DNA of 64,000 nucleotides, from NCBI GenBank assembly GCA_913060815.1, contig CAJXSZ010000001.1:369645-433644 (forward strand). The letters run 5' to 3'. The DNA is from an uncultured Sulfitobacter sp. GTDB taxonomy: Bacteria; Pseudomonadota; Alphaproteobacteria; Rhodobacterales; Rhodobacteraceae. This document shows, piece by piece, positions 38,678 through 47,806 of this stretch (position 1 is its first letter; each line of letters opens with the position of its first letter). The notes below the pieces were generated by a model that searched no databases, had not been told where the DNA came from, and worked only from the letters and a program-made list of their open reading frames with translations. Position numbers and translations under genes: made by a program.

Positions 38678-39447
38678 GCGACTGCACCCATTTCCTGACG
38701 GTCCTTGGACGGGGTGCCCGCATAGATTTCATCCATCTGGGCTGCGTCCAATGCGGCAGGCTTGTCGTCAAAAATGATCCGCCCGTAGCGCATCCCGACA
38801 ATCCGGTCGCTGTATTCTTTGGCTTCGGTCACGTTGTGGATGTTGATGATTACTGGCAGGTTCAATTCGCGTGCGAGGTCGCGCAGCAATGACATGATCT
38901 GTTCGGATGTTTTCGGGTCGAGCGAGGCCGTAGGCTCATCCGCAAGCAGTATTTCGGGGCGCTGCATCAGGGCCCGCACCACGCCAACACGTTGGCGTTC
39001 ACCGCCCGACAACTCGTCGGCACGTTTGTCCGCATACTGCGCAATGCCCACACGTTCCATCAACTCAAACGCGCGTTCGATGTCTTCTGGAGGATAGCGG
39101 CGCGTGACGGCGGCCCATGTGGAAATGTAGCCCAGACGGCCAGACTGCACGTTTTCCATAACGCTCAATCGGTCCACCAGATTGAAACTTTGGAACACCA
39201 TGCCGACACGGCGACGCGCCTTGCGTAGGTCTTTTGCACCCAGTGTCGTAAAGTCGGTCCCGTTCAGCGTAATGCTGCCTGACGTGGGTTCGACCAAACG
39301 GTTCACACAGCGCAATAGCGTGCTTTTGCCTGCACCGGACGATCCAATGATCGACATCAGTTGTTCACCGTCAACCGAGAGATTCAGATCCTTCAGGACA
39401 GGCGCACCTTTCCCGTATCTTTTCACAAGATTCTTAATTTCTAGCAT
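38674..39447 (-). CDS. phnC: Phosphonate-type ABC ATPase (PhnC)
   Basis: A 257-residue ATPase energising the two PhnE permeases. Walker A is GSSGAGKSTLLRCVNR (about 36), the Q-loop VGMVFQSFNLVDRL, the signature LSGGERQRVGVVRALMQ (about 148), Walker B ILLADEPTASLDP, and the switch IINIHNVTEA, as is usual for PhnC (His conserved). ATG 39447 (MLEIKNLVKRYG) is preferred over 39465; it has GAGAGGC upstream. It lies 63 bp downstream of phnD. Confidence 0.92.
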   Translation of the reverse strand: MLEIKNLVKRYGKGAPVLKDLNLSVDGEQLMSIIGSSGAGKSTLLRCVNRLVEPTSGSITLNGTDFTTLGAKDLRKARRRVGMVFQSFNLVDRLSVMENVQSGRLGYISTWAAVTRRYPPEDIERAFELMERVGIAQYADKRADELSGGERQRVGVVRALMQRPEILLADEPTASLDPKTSEQIMSLLRDLARELNLPVIINIHNVTEAKEYSDRIVGMRYGRIIFDDKPAALDAAQMDEIYAGTPSKDRQEMGAVA

Positions 39448-39510
39448 GTTGCCTCTCAAACGCATGAGCAGCCCCGACCAATTGGTCGGAGCTGCATTTT
39501 TGCGGGAGTA

Positions 39511-40494
39511 TTAATTGTTAGCGAGGCCTTGTGGCGTGTATTCAACGCCATTGGACGCCTGAATTTCACGGATCACAGCCCATTGGTCCTGATAGGTGAT
39601 CGGGATGAACTTGCTCACGCCGTCGAATTCATCACCCAATGCGGTGCCTTCGAATTTAAACGAGAAGAATGCGTCTTTGATGGTCTCTGCCAGCTCTGGG
39701 TCCAGATCGTGGGCCAGTGTGAAGGATGTCGTCGGGAATGGATCGCTTTCCCATATTTTACGCACGTCTGCGACGTCATACAGGCCGCGTTCCGCCATGC
39801 GGTCCACAACTTCGGAAGCCACGGGGGCCGCGTCATAATCACCTGCAACAACGCCCAACATGGATTGGTCGTGCGAACCGGAATAGACCACTTCGTAGTC
39901 CTCATCAGGGATCACACCAAGACCGGGGAACAACGCGCGCGGCGCTTGGTTGCCGGAATTTGATGTTGGCGAGGTGTGCGCCACGCGGCGGCCAGCAAGA
40001 TCGGACACTTCCTGAATATCGCTATCGGCTTGTGTGAACACCTGAAGGCGGTAACCGAACTGTCCGTCTTCTGCGCCCATGATTGCAAAGGGCACGGCCC
40101 CTGCAAGGTTCACCGCAAAAGGTGTCGGGCCGGTAGAGAAGCCTGCAATGTGCAGACGACCAGAGCGCATTGCTTCAACTTCAGCAGAGTTGGACTGCAC
40201 CGCAAAAAACTGCACATCTTTGCCTGTCGCTTCTTCGAGGTGCGCAATAAACGGCGCCCAGATGTCAGCGTAAACAGCAGGGTCTTCGACGGGCGTATAG
40301 GCGAACACCAAAGTGTTCGGGTCGTTCAATTCAGCCGGATCTGTTGGCGCGTCGGCCACAAGGTCACCGTTCGCATCGCAATACAATGCGTCCAGCGCAC
40401 CACGTTCAGCGCACTCTTGCGCGGCGGCTACGGTTGCACTGCCAAGCACGAGAAGACTTGCAGCAATAGCTGCATTGGTCACTTTAAAGGTCAT
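39511..40494 (-). CDS. phnD: Phosphate/phosphonate ABC substrate-binding protein (PhnD)
   Basis: A 327-residue periplasmic receptor. Signal peptide MTFKVTNAAIAASLLVLGSATVAAA (about 1-25). Family features include TLVFAYTPVEDPAVYADIWAPF (about 61), NSAEVEAMRSGRLHIAGFSTG, and AHTSPTSNSGNQAPRALFPGLG (about 170), the last forming the Ser/Thr-rich pocket for a phospho group. RBS AGGGAGAGA precedes the ATG. It is the first gene of the operon and faces a two-component system across 238 bp. The ligand could be a phosphonate, phosphite or phosphate ester; the sequence does not distinguish. Confidence 0.9.
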   Translation of the reverse strand: MTFKVTNAAIAASLLVLGSATVAAAQECAERGALDALYCDANGDLVADAPTDPAELNDPNTLVFAYTPVEDPAVYADIWAPFIAHLEEATGKDVQFFAVQSNSAEVEAMRSGRLHIAGFSTGPTPFAVNLAGAVPFAIMGAEDGQFGYRLQVFTQADSDIQEVSDLAGRRVAHTSPTSNSGNQAPRALFPGLGVIPDEDYEVVYSGSHDQSMLGVVAGDYDAAPVASEVVDRMAERGLYDVADVRKIWESDPFPTTSFTLAHDLDPELAETIKDAFFSFKFEGTALGDEFDGVSKFIPITYQDQWAVIREIQASNGVEYTPQGLANN

Positions 40495-40602
40495 GTAGAT
40501 CTCTCCCTAGTTTTCATTCGCAATCTGGTGGGGTCCTCCTACCACCACCACGCGATTTGGTAAGACTATGTGCATCGCATAGCGTCACGCGAGGGTGCCT
40601 GT

Positions 40603-40650
40603 GTTAACACGAGGTTACAGGATCGGCTTTAATGTTAACAATATTACAAG
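40603..40650. promoter_or_regulatory. Repeated GTTAACA...TTACA boxes between phnD and response regulator
   Basis: GTTAACA-N5-TTACA starts at 40603 and GTTAACA-N3-TTACA at 40634. The starts are 31 bp apart, three helical turns. Tandem phased half-sites are the typical binding pattern of OmpR-type response regulators, so the divergent regulator is a good candidate to bind here and activate phnD. Confidence 0.45.
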
Positions 40651-40732
40651 CGATACCTTCGCACTGTCTTTTCCTTTAAACCCCGCGCAGTTTAAGCAAA
40701 GCTTGTACAACGCTGTCTCGGGGAGGATCAGG

Positions 40733-41470
40733 GTGACGTTCGAAAATCAAAGCCAAGATCAGTCGCCGCCCGTCGTCGCAATCGTAGATGACGATCAAGA
40801 GGTGCGCGAGACTTTGTGCGAATTGTTGTCCAGCAGTGGTTTTACCCCGATTGCCTGCGAGGGCAGCACAGATTTTCACGCGCTTGGTGAACCGCCCGCC
40901 GTTGACCTCGCAATCATTGATCTGCGGCTGAGCGGTGAATCCGGTCTGGATTTAGCGGTGCAGATCGGCGCGCGCTATGCCTTGCCAATTGTGATGCTGA
41001 CAGGTGTTGGCGACGAGATCGACAAAATCATCGGTCTCGAGACAGGTGCCGATGATTACCTGATGAAGCCCTTCAACCCTCGTGAGCTGGTCGCGCGTAT
41101 CCGCTCGGTACTGCGCCGCTACGGGCATGGAATGAACCGCGCGCCATCGTTGCCTGAACACACTATCACTTTTGGGAACAAGAATCTTGATCTGCAAAGT
41201 CGAGTTCTGCTTGATCACGCGGGCCATGAAGTCCCCCTGACAAACGGCGAATACCGTCTGCTAGAATATTTTGCACGTAACCCGTCGCGGGTGATTTCAC
41301 GACCCGAACTGTTGTCCGAACTCGGCTCGGATATGGAACGCTATGTGGACCGCACGATTGATGTGCTGATCCTGCGACTGCGCCGCAAGATCGAGGATAC
41401 ACCTTCAAAGCCGGTTCACCTGCAAACCCGCCGCTCGCAGGGCTATTTCTTCAAGCTAGAAGCGGAATAG
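40733..41470 (+). CDS. OmpR-family response regulator
   Basis: A 245-residue two-domain response regulator. The receiver domain has VAIVDDDQEV (acidic pocket), the phospho-acceptor Asp63 in LAIIDLRLSG, the conserved Thr/Lys region VMLTGVGD and MKPFNPREL. The C-terminal winged helix ends with RTIDVLILRLRRKIED, an OmpR/PhoB-type transactivation loop. The ORF track starts at 40595, but GTG 40733 has GGGAGGA five bases upstream and gives a normal N-terminus. It is divergent from phnD and 4 bp upstream of a hybrid histidine kinase. Confidence 0.92.
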   Translation: MTFENQSQDQSPPVVAIVDDDQEVRETLCELLSSSGFTPIACEGSTDFHALGEPPAVDLAIIDLRLSGESGLDLAVQIGARYALPIVMLTGVGDEIDKIIGLETGADDYLMKPFNPRELVARIRSVLRRYGHGMNRAPSLPEHTITFGNKNLDLQSRVLLDHAGHEVPLTNGEYRLLEYFARNPSRVISRPELLSELGSDMERYVDRTIDVLILRLRRKIEDTPSKPVHLQTRRSQGYFFKLEAE

Positions 41471-41474
41471 GGCT

Positions 41475-43979
41475 ATGCGTCCCGCAATCCACACGCCCAG
41501 CGTCAAGGCACGGCTTTCGATTGCGATCCTGACGCTTTGTGCTGCGACACTGGTCATCTCAGTGATCAGCCTTTTGCTGCTGCGCAATGCGGAAAGCTGG
41601 CTCGATACGATCCACCGTGACACGCTGTCCGAGGTGTCACAAGCCTTGGAATTGTCACGCAACGCTGCCCACCTCGCCACCGCTGCGCCGTTTCTTTTGA
41701 CGGTGCAAGTGCCATACCAGCGACAGGTCGATGCAGACGCCATCTTGGAAACCATCGAACAATTGGAAACCCTATCAAAGGACACGGACGATTTGGCGCT
41801 GCCTCTTGCGCGGATCAGAGTGGCAATTTCCAACTTGTTGCGTGTGTCATTGCCGCAAAGCAGGTTGCAGGCCGAAATTTCACAAGTCGATATCGAGCTG
41901 GCCCGCCTGCAAGACCGATTTCAGCGGCAAGCCAGCGCGATTTCTTCGTCATTGGATGATCGGCTGGCGTGGGCAGCCCTGAGCCGCCTGGCCAGCGACG
42001 CCCGCCGCGTGACCCGTGCTCAGGAAATCATCGAAGTGGGAGAGATAAATCGCCGCTACAACCGCAGTCGTGCAGCGCTTCCTATGAGCGAAATTGCGGC
42101 GCTGGGTTTGCGTCAAATCGAGGCGATACTGACGCGCCCGACAACCGATCTATTCCAGCTTAAATACCAATCACTCACCGCTGCTCTGGATGCGGAAAAC
42201 GCGCTGTTTCGCATCCGCCAGTTGTCCAGCGATATCAATGTCTATGCGACGTCGCGGGTTGAATCGGCGCAGGAGCGGCTTCGGATAGCACGCATGCAAA
42301 CCTCGCATGATCTTAAGCTCGCGCAAACGGTTGTTGCCGTGCTTGCCGCGTTTAGTGCCTGCGTTGCGGTGATCTCGTCATTGTTTGTATCGCGATATGT
42401 GACCCGCAATCTACGCCTTATTGCAGACGGGATGCGTCAACTTGCGGCGGGCGATCACTCCGTTACCGTGCCGACCAAGAACGCGACGGATGACGAGATC
42501 GGCCAGTTGTTCCATGCCTTCGGCGTGTTCCGCTCAAACGCGCGCAAACTAGATCGACGGACGGCGCAAATCACCCGCCAGAACACGCTGTTTTCCAGTG
42601 TCTTCAGCGGCATCAAGGACGGCGTCGCGATCCTGACACCACAAGGCGAGGTCGAGGCCGAGAACGACAAGGTGCGCGCGCTTTTAAACATTCCCCGCGA
42701 CGCCTTGGCACAAACCATGCAGGATCTGTTCGCGCTGTCGGCATTCCGCCTGCAAAGCGCGGCGGATGACCGCGGCGGGTATGATGAATACACTAACCCT
42801 ATGGGTGACGTAATCGAGGTGCGCTCTTCGCTTCTGCCCGATGGTCGATCCGTCTGGCTGTTGTCCGAAGCCACTGAGCGCAAGCGCATCGAAGACCGTC
42901 TTGAGGAAATCCGCCGTGTAGAGGCGCTTGGCAAGGTCACGGGCGAAGTGGCCCACGATTTCGGCAACATCCTGTCGACAATTTCCGGCAACTTGCACCT
43001 GTTGGAGACATCCAACGCGGCCGCCGCACCCTTCCGCCTTGGACGTATCAGGACAGCCGTTGATTTGGGCGTGTCCCTGACGGAACGTCTGGTCGCCTTT
43101 GCCCGCAAACAACACCTTGAACCAGAAAGGGTCGATCTTGGGTCCTTGGTCGAGGGAATGCAGGATCTGTTGGACATTGCCTTGCCCGAGAATGTCGAAC
43201 TTCATCTCGATGTCGGGGATGGGCCTTTGATCGTCTCGCTCGACCCCGGCCAACTTGAAAGCGCATTGCTAAACGTCTGTATGAACGCCGCACAGGCCAT
43301 GCCTGACGTGGGCAACATCTGGATCACCTTGATGTCACCGGACCGTCACGCTGTCCTGTCGGTCAAAGACGACGGCACCGGCATGACAGAAGAAACCCGC
43401 CGCCATGCGTTTGAACCTTTCTATACGGCCCGTCCGAACGGAGAAGGCACGGGACTGGGCCTGTCGATGGTATATGGTTTCGTCACTCAGTCTGGCGGCA
43501 ATATCGAAATTTGCTCAGCCATGGGGCAGGGCACAACCATCGAAATTCGCTTCCCTATTGCGGATACGGCAACCATTCCCAAGCCAAAAATACCTTTTGC
43601 GGGTAGGGCAATCGTTGTCGATGACAATCGAGAAACGGCGTCTGCCTTAAAGGTCACGCTCACGACGCTCGGGTTCGATACATTGGTCGCCACAACCTAC
43701 TCGGAAGCGCAAAAAACCATCGAACAGACCCAAGAAATAACACTATTGGTTTCTGATCTCAATCTAGACCATGGGCATTCAGGGCTGCAATTGATCCACG
43801 CAACACTAGAACGACACCCTTTGGCATTTGCCATTTTGATATCATCGCGCCTGCCTGCCCAAGTCCCTGTGATCAAGAAATATCGCAACCGTTTTGAAAT
43901 GCTCCCGAAGCCCGTTGATGAAACTGATCTGGTTCATGCAGTCACCGACGCGCGTAGAAGAATACTAGAGGATACTTAA
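41475..43979 (+). CDS. Hybrid sensor histidine kinase
   Basis: An 834-residue inner-membrane sensor. The first membrane segment is about residues 14-35, a largely helical periplasmic domain follows to about 280, the second segment VVAVLAAFSACVAVISSLFV is near 283-302, then a HAMP domain. A PAS-like region lies near 370-470. The H-box GEVAHDFGN has the phospho-His near 494; the ATPase domain has NVCMNAAQAMPD, DDGTGM and GEGTGLGLSMVYGF. A C-terminal receiver has AIVVDDNRET and a phospho-acceptor Asp near 761 (VSDLNLD). No HPt domain is visible, so phosphotransfer to the partner may be direct. The signal is likely periplasmic, and the neighbours suggest a phosphonate or phosphate ester, possibly via PhnD. 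Confidence 0.9.
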   Translation: MRPAIHTPSVKARLSIAILTLCAATLVISVISLLLLRNAESWLDTIHRDTLSEVSQALELSRNAAHLATAAPFLLTVQVPYQRQVDADAILETIEQLETLSKDTDDLALPLARIRVAISNLLRVSLPQSRLQAEISQVDIELARLQDRFQRQASAISSSLDDRLAWAALSRLASDARRVTRAQEIIEVGEINRRYNRSRAALPMSEIAALGLRQIEAILTRPTTDLFQLKYQSLTAALDAENALFRIRQLSSDINVYATSRVESAQERLRIARMQTSHDLKLAQTVVAVLAAFSACVAVISSLFVSRYVTRNLRLIADGMRQLAAGDHSVTVPTKNATDDEIGQLFHAFGVFRSNARKLDRRTAQITRQNTLFSSVFSGIKDGVAILTPQGEVEAENDKVRALLNIPRDALAQTMQDLFALSAFRLQSAADDRGGYDEYTNPMGDVIEVRSSLLPDGRSVWLLSEATERKRIEDRLEEIRRVEALGKVTGEVAHDFGNILSTISGNLHLLETSNAAAAPFRLGRIRTAVDLGVSLTERLVAFARKQHLEPERVDLGSLVEGMQDLLDIALPENVELHLDVGDGPLIVSLDPGQLESALLNVCMNAAQAMPDVGNIWITLMSPDRHAVLSVKDDGTGMTEETRRHAFEPFYTARPNGEGTGLGLSMVYGFVTQSGGNIEICSAMGQGTTIEIRFPIADTATIPKPKIPFAGRAIVVDDNRETASALKVTLTTLGFDTLVATTYSEAQKTIEQTQEITLLVSDLNLDHGHSGLQLIHATLERHPLAFAILISSRLPAQVPVIKKYRNRFEMLPKPVDETDLVHAVTDARRRILEDT

Positions 43980-44408
43980 CACGCCAGTTCAACAGTACGG
44001 GAGACGGCCAACTTTCAGAATGTCCGCTTTTCCATTTAGAATCTTATCTCAAGCATCAGCAGCGAAGGTCCGCAATCCGCCCTGTAGTCCCGATCGACGC
44101 GAGCGGCCCTGAGCAGCCATTGTCTGGGGTCCAATTTCTGCATCGCAGTTTCCCCAAAGCAGACATGGACCCATTAGCGCAGCATTTTGACGTGCTGGAT
44201 CGCTGCATCGCGGACGGAGAAGCCCTCGGTGCGAAACGCGCCATTGGCCGCCTGCAAGACCAAAAGCCGTATTTCTTCGTCACCATGGGTCGACCTGAAG
44301 GTGTGCCTGCCCGTCGATTGTTTGTTCAATAATGTCCCATCCTCGGCATATTAATGCGCAAAAGCCTTGCCTACTCATTGGCTTGCGATGCTGACGGAAG
44401 TTGCGTGT
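43980..44408. other. 429-bp interval between kinase and MATE genes
   Basis: No clear gene; one 55-codon ORF is listed separately. No terminator with T-tract was seen. Confidence 0.45.
44165..44332 (+). CDS. Possible small protein (55 aa)
   Basis: MDPLAQHFDVLDRCIADGEALGAKRAIGRLQDQKPYFF... has GC3-biased codons like its neighbours and an amphipathic helix-like start. The ribosome site is weak and I know no family. It may be a real small gene or a remnant. Confidence 0.3.
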   Translation: MDPLAQHFDVLDRCIADGEALGAKRAIGRLQDQKPYFFVTMGRPEGVPARRLFVQ

Positions 44409-45800
44409 TCATGACGCTGTCCCATCCTTGGTGTGGAAAATACCCCATTTCAGGCTTTGGTCTTGGGCGGCGCGCCTGAGCACAACAGCCGTTAGACCCA
44501 ACAGCATCACTTCGGCCAATGGGCCCGCAATCCAGATACCTATTTCACCGAACCAGACGGGCAGTATGAACGTCATCGGGATTGCAAAGGCGTAAGGTTT
44601 TGTCAGACCCAGCAGAGCGGCCTTGCTTGCGGAGCCAATGGCTTGAAAATAGGAAGCTATCATCATCAGCGGCCCGACCAGAAAAAACACGCTGGTCATA
44701 ACAGGGAGGATACGTGACACTTCGTCGATAACAGCTACGTTTTCCACGAATGCTCTGGCGATCGGGCCCGGCATGCTCATCACGACAATCTGCACCACTG
44801 CGCAATAGATAAACGCGACCCAGAGCGCCATGTAGAGGCTCGCATCCGACCTGTGCCAAAGTGCAGCCCCGAAATTGTTGCCCGTGATCGTCTGCATTGC
44901 GAATGACAGTCCCAATAGCGGCAGGAAGGCAAATGTGATGACCCGCGTGATGATCCCATAGGCAGTAATGGTGTCTGCGAAGCCCGGTCGACCTACCCAT
45001 TGTAGCGCGGTAATAATTGCAGCCGATCCAAGCGCCAGTCCGATGAAGTTAAGACTTTGTGGCGCACCAAGTGCGAGTATCCGCCCCCATTTCCCGCGAA
45101 TGGAGTATGACAGTAGGGTTGCAGGTGGCAACGACGTTTCGCCAAACAAGCGGAAGGCAAGAATGATCGCGAACGCGAGGGCTTGTGCCGCTGCCGTCCC
45201 ATAGGCTGACCCAGCAACGCCCATGTCCAGAATGGCGATCAGCAAGTAGTTAAAACCAATGTTAGCAATCGACACTAGAAGGCTCATCGCGGCCATGAAG
45301 CCCACGCGCCCTTCGTTGCGTAGCGCATCAGAATTGACCGACAACACGAACAGCAGCGGCGAGAAGAACACGGTGATCCGCAGATACACCAACCCCATAT
45401 GCGCCAGCGTCTCGGACCCACCAGCAGCAAGCAATGCAACAGGTGAACCCAGCAACAAGAACATGACGATCAGCACAGCGCCCAACCCGACGGCAAGCCC
45501 GTGTGCACCTGCAAACGTGGCACGCGCACCTTCCATATCCTCTGCGCCAAGCGAACGTGCCAAGAGGCTCGACATGCCGTTGGCCACAAGTGTGGAGAGG
45601 GCTACGATCAACATGTAGATCGGGAACATCAACGTGACCGCCGCCAGCGCGTCTGGGCCTACATAAATGCCCAGAAAAAGCGCATCTGCAACAGACAGCA
45701 GCCCATTCATCCCCATCACGAAAATGATCGGCAGCGCGGTCTTGAGGTAGATCGCGGCAAGTGGCCCTTCGGTGAATGTATTGGTGCGAGTATCAGTCAT
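44409..45800 (-). CDS. MATE-family multidrug/metabolite exporter
   Basis: A 463-residue inner-membrane antiporter with 12 hydrophobic segments in two homologous halves. The first half has VADALFLGIYVGPDALAAVTLMFPIYMLIVALSTLVANGMSSLLARSLGAED (about 40-90), the MATE substrate region. The second half has GFADTITAYGIITRVITFAFLPLLGLSFAMQTITGNNFGA (about 265-305). MATE proteins export cationic drugs or metabolites in exchange for Na+ or H+. No regulator is adjacent, and it is convergent with the sensor-kinase gene across a gap. Confidence 0.93.
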   Translation of the reverse strand: MTDTRTNTFTEGPLAAIYLKTALPIIFVMGMNGLLSVADALFLGIYVGPDALAAVTLMFPIYMLIVALSTLVANGMSSLLARSLGAEDMEGARATFAGAHGLAVGLGAVLIVMFLLLGSPVALLAAGGSETLAHMGLVYLRITVFFSPLLFVLSVNSDALRNEGRVGFMAAMSLLVSIANIGFNYLLIAILDMGVAGSAYGTAAAQALAFAIILAFRLFGETSLPPATLLSYSIRGKWGRILALGAPQSLNFIGLALGSAAIITALQWVGRPGFADTITAYGIITRVITFAFLPLLGLSFAMQTITGNNFGAALWHRSDASLYMALWVAFIYCAVVQIVVMSMPGPIARAFVENVAVIDEVSRILPVMTSVFFLVGPLMMIASYFQAIGSASKAALLGLTKPYAFAIPMTFILPVWFGEIGIWIAGPLAEVMLLGLTAVVLRRAAQDQSLKWGIFHTKDGTAS

Positions 45801-46150
45801 TTCCCATATCTCTCTTGCCTGATCGCGCAGTTTGAGATGGGACCCGCATTACCATCCGCGCGAAATGCGGAAAGAGTTAGATAGAGAAATTCGTCGCAGA
45901 ACTTAACCGGGACAAGCGTCAGCGGAAGGCAGGTGTCTGTAACCTGAATGTCGGATATTCTGAAAATTCGCTATGGTCAAGCGTGCAGGGTAGCTCCCCG
46001 CTTTCGAGATATGGCCTTCGCCGCGCAGCGGAAAACCGGAAGGTTGGGCTCGAAGCCGACTTCGGATGCATTGCAGCATCCTGCGATATGCTGGCTCGGT
46101 CAACGTCGGATTGTCGATGTGGGAGGGATTGGCGGATCGAAGGATCAGTC
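45801..46150. other. 350-bp interval before integrase relic
   Basis: No gene recognised. It presumably holds the MATE promoter; the right half leads directly into the integrase relic and could be its decayed 5' part. Confidence 0.45.
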
Positions 46151-46783
46151 ATGGAAGCACAAAACGTACCTGCCATCCGGCCGCTTCGCCCCGCCTGGAA
46201 CAAGGGCCGCATTCTCGGTCAGAAGCGGCCACTGAAACCCAAGCATGTGTAGGCGATCCGGGTCAGGCTTGAGCTTGCCGAGAACCATCGCGATCTCGCG
46301 CTATTCAACCTTGCCATCGCTAGCAAGCTGCGCGGATGCGATTTGGTCAAAATGAAACTAGTCGATGTTATGGCGTCAGGCCAAAACCAAAAGCGGGCGT
46401 CGGTGCTGCAAATCCAGACGCAGGAACCCGTACGCTTCGCAATTCCTGAAGGCACCCGAGCATCGCTGGCAAGGTGGATGCGGGAGCGGCAAATGATGGT
46501 ATCCGAATACCTCTGGCCTGGGTGTTTTCACGACGGGCTTCATATCTCGACCCGCCAGTAGGCGCGGATTGTCCGTGAGTGGGGGACATACATCGGTCTG
46601 GAGGCCAGCACATTTGGCACGCACTTAATGCGGCGCACGAAGGTCTCGTAGATTTAGAAGAAAACCGGCAACCTGCGAGCCGTCTAACTTCTGTTGGGAC
46701 ACGCGAAGTTGGACAGCACGGTCAGATACCTCGGCGTTGAGCTTGAAGATGCCATCGCTATCGCCGAGGCTATCGAATTCTAA
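46151..46783 (+). pseudogene. Tyrosine recombinase (integrase) relic, five in-frame stops
   Basis: One reading frame through the interval gives a tyrosine-integrase C-terminal domain. It reads RVRLELAENHRDLALFNLAIASKLRG...LVKMKLVDV, then HLMRRTKVS, LLLGHAKLDSTVRYLGVELEDA and a final stop at 46783. The catalytic pattern is recognisable: Arg in KLRGCDLV, H-x-x-R in THLMRRT, His in LLLGH and the Tyr in VRYLG. Stops interrupt it where the family has Trp, Tyr, Leu, Tyr and Gln (GTG TAG, CAG TAG, TCG TAG, ATT TAG, GTC TAA). All five fit single-base substitutions and no frameshift is needed, so decay is by point mutation. Confidence 0.85.
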
Positions 46784-47097
46784 ACGACTGGGCCGTCTTC
46801 ACGGACGGTCCAATGCGGTCATTCATCTACAGATCGGTATGCTGCGGTGCGGTCCAGCTTTCAGGATGGCCGAGACGAGAAGAAGGTACGAAAATCGGCA
46901 TATTTGAAGACTACGAGGCTTTTGACTTCAGGACGTGTCCGATGACTATGCTACAAATGGAGTGCGACCGCCCGCACAACTTAATTCATTCGTGTTAACG
47001 TTCTTTGCCAACCCCGCGCCAATTCGTTTGCTCAAAGCACTTAAAATTCATTCGCTTCAAGACAGGCGAGCAGCAGCGATCAATCGTATTCAGCCGC
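46784..47097. other. 314-bp interval without a gene
   Basis: Nothing recognisable between the integrase relic and the isomerase gene. Composition is mixed and no repeat was noticed. Confidence 0.45.
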
Positions 47098-47787
47098 CTA
47101 TGCGAGAAAATGGGTAGGGTAATCGCTTACCAAAAGCCGCGATGGCTCTGCATCCTCTGCAATCTGGGAAAAACGCGTTATTGGTTCATGGAATATATTA
47201 TCGGTCTCATCATCGTTGACGGTGCTGACTTCGCCGATCAACACATCTTCGCCTTCGGCCCAAAACGCGTGCCAGTCTCCGGGGCGCAACGTGACGCTTT
47301 CGCCCGGAGCAAGTTTCAGCTTGTCGCCTGCCTTGAAGGGGACCGACAGGCCGTCGCACATTACGCTGCCACCGCCGTGCTGGTCCAAGTGTCCTTCGGC
47401 ATCCGAGCCAAAGAGTTCTACCACCAGAGTGCCGCCACCGCGATTGATGATATCTTCGGCTTTGATGATGTGGGTGTGCATTGGAGAGAGTTGGTCCTGT
47501 CGCGAGATCAGCAATTTCTCGGCATAGCACATGCCACGACCAGCGTTCAGGTCACTTAGAACCCCATTGCGTAATGTGAACAGAACCAAACCCATGTCGT
47601 CAAAACGCCCAGCACCATAATCTGTAACATCCCAGCCGCATCGTGATTGAATCAGATGTGCGGCGCTTCTTTGATGAGCGGCAAAATCGGTCGGGCTCCA
47701 ATGCGCGAAGGGAGGTAAGCTAAATCCGTGCCGTTTGAACATTTCGCCTGCGTCTTCGAGTAGCATATTTATTTGAGACCGCTTCAT
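47098..47787 (-). CDS. D-lyxose/D-mannose isomerase (cupin-type)
   Basis: A 229-residue member of the D-lyxose ketol-isomerase family (E. coli YdaE type). It converts D-lyxose to D-xylulose and D-mannose to D-fructose using a metal bound by a cupin fold. Metal ligands are suggested by SPMHTHIIKAEDIINRGGG (His/His/Glu, about 102-113) and GDWHAFWAEGED (His about 185). It lies 19 bp downstream of the ROK repressor gene. In the frc context it could feed imported mannose into fructose and then the PfkB kinase, or use lyxose; the mannose route is inference. Confidence 0.85.
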   Translation of the reverse strand: MKRSQINMLLEDAGEMFKRHGFSLPPFAHWSPTDFAAHQRSAAHLIQSRCGWDVTDYGAGRFDDMGLVLFTLRNGVLSDLNAGRGMCYAEKLLISRQDQLSPMHTHIIKAEDIINRGGGTLVVELFGSDAEGHLDQHGGGSVMCDGLSVPFKAGDKLKLAPGESVTLRPGDWHAFWAEGEDVLIGEVSTVNDDETDNIFHEPITRFSQIAEDAEPSRLLVSDYPTHFLA

Positions 47788-47806
47788 ACCGGATGTTCCC
47801 TGCCAG

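Noticed and set aside
46151-46783. Stop-codon readthrough (pyrrolysine or similar recoding) in the integrase
   Set aside because: Five stops of two types sit at positions of different conserved residues, which fits decay and not recoding.
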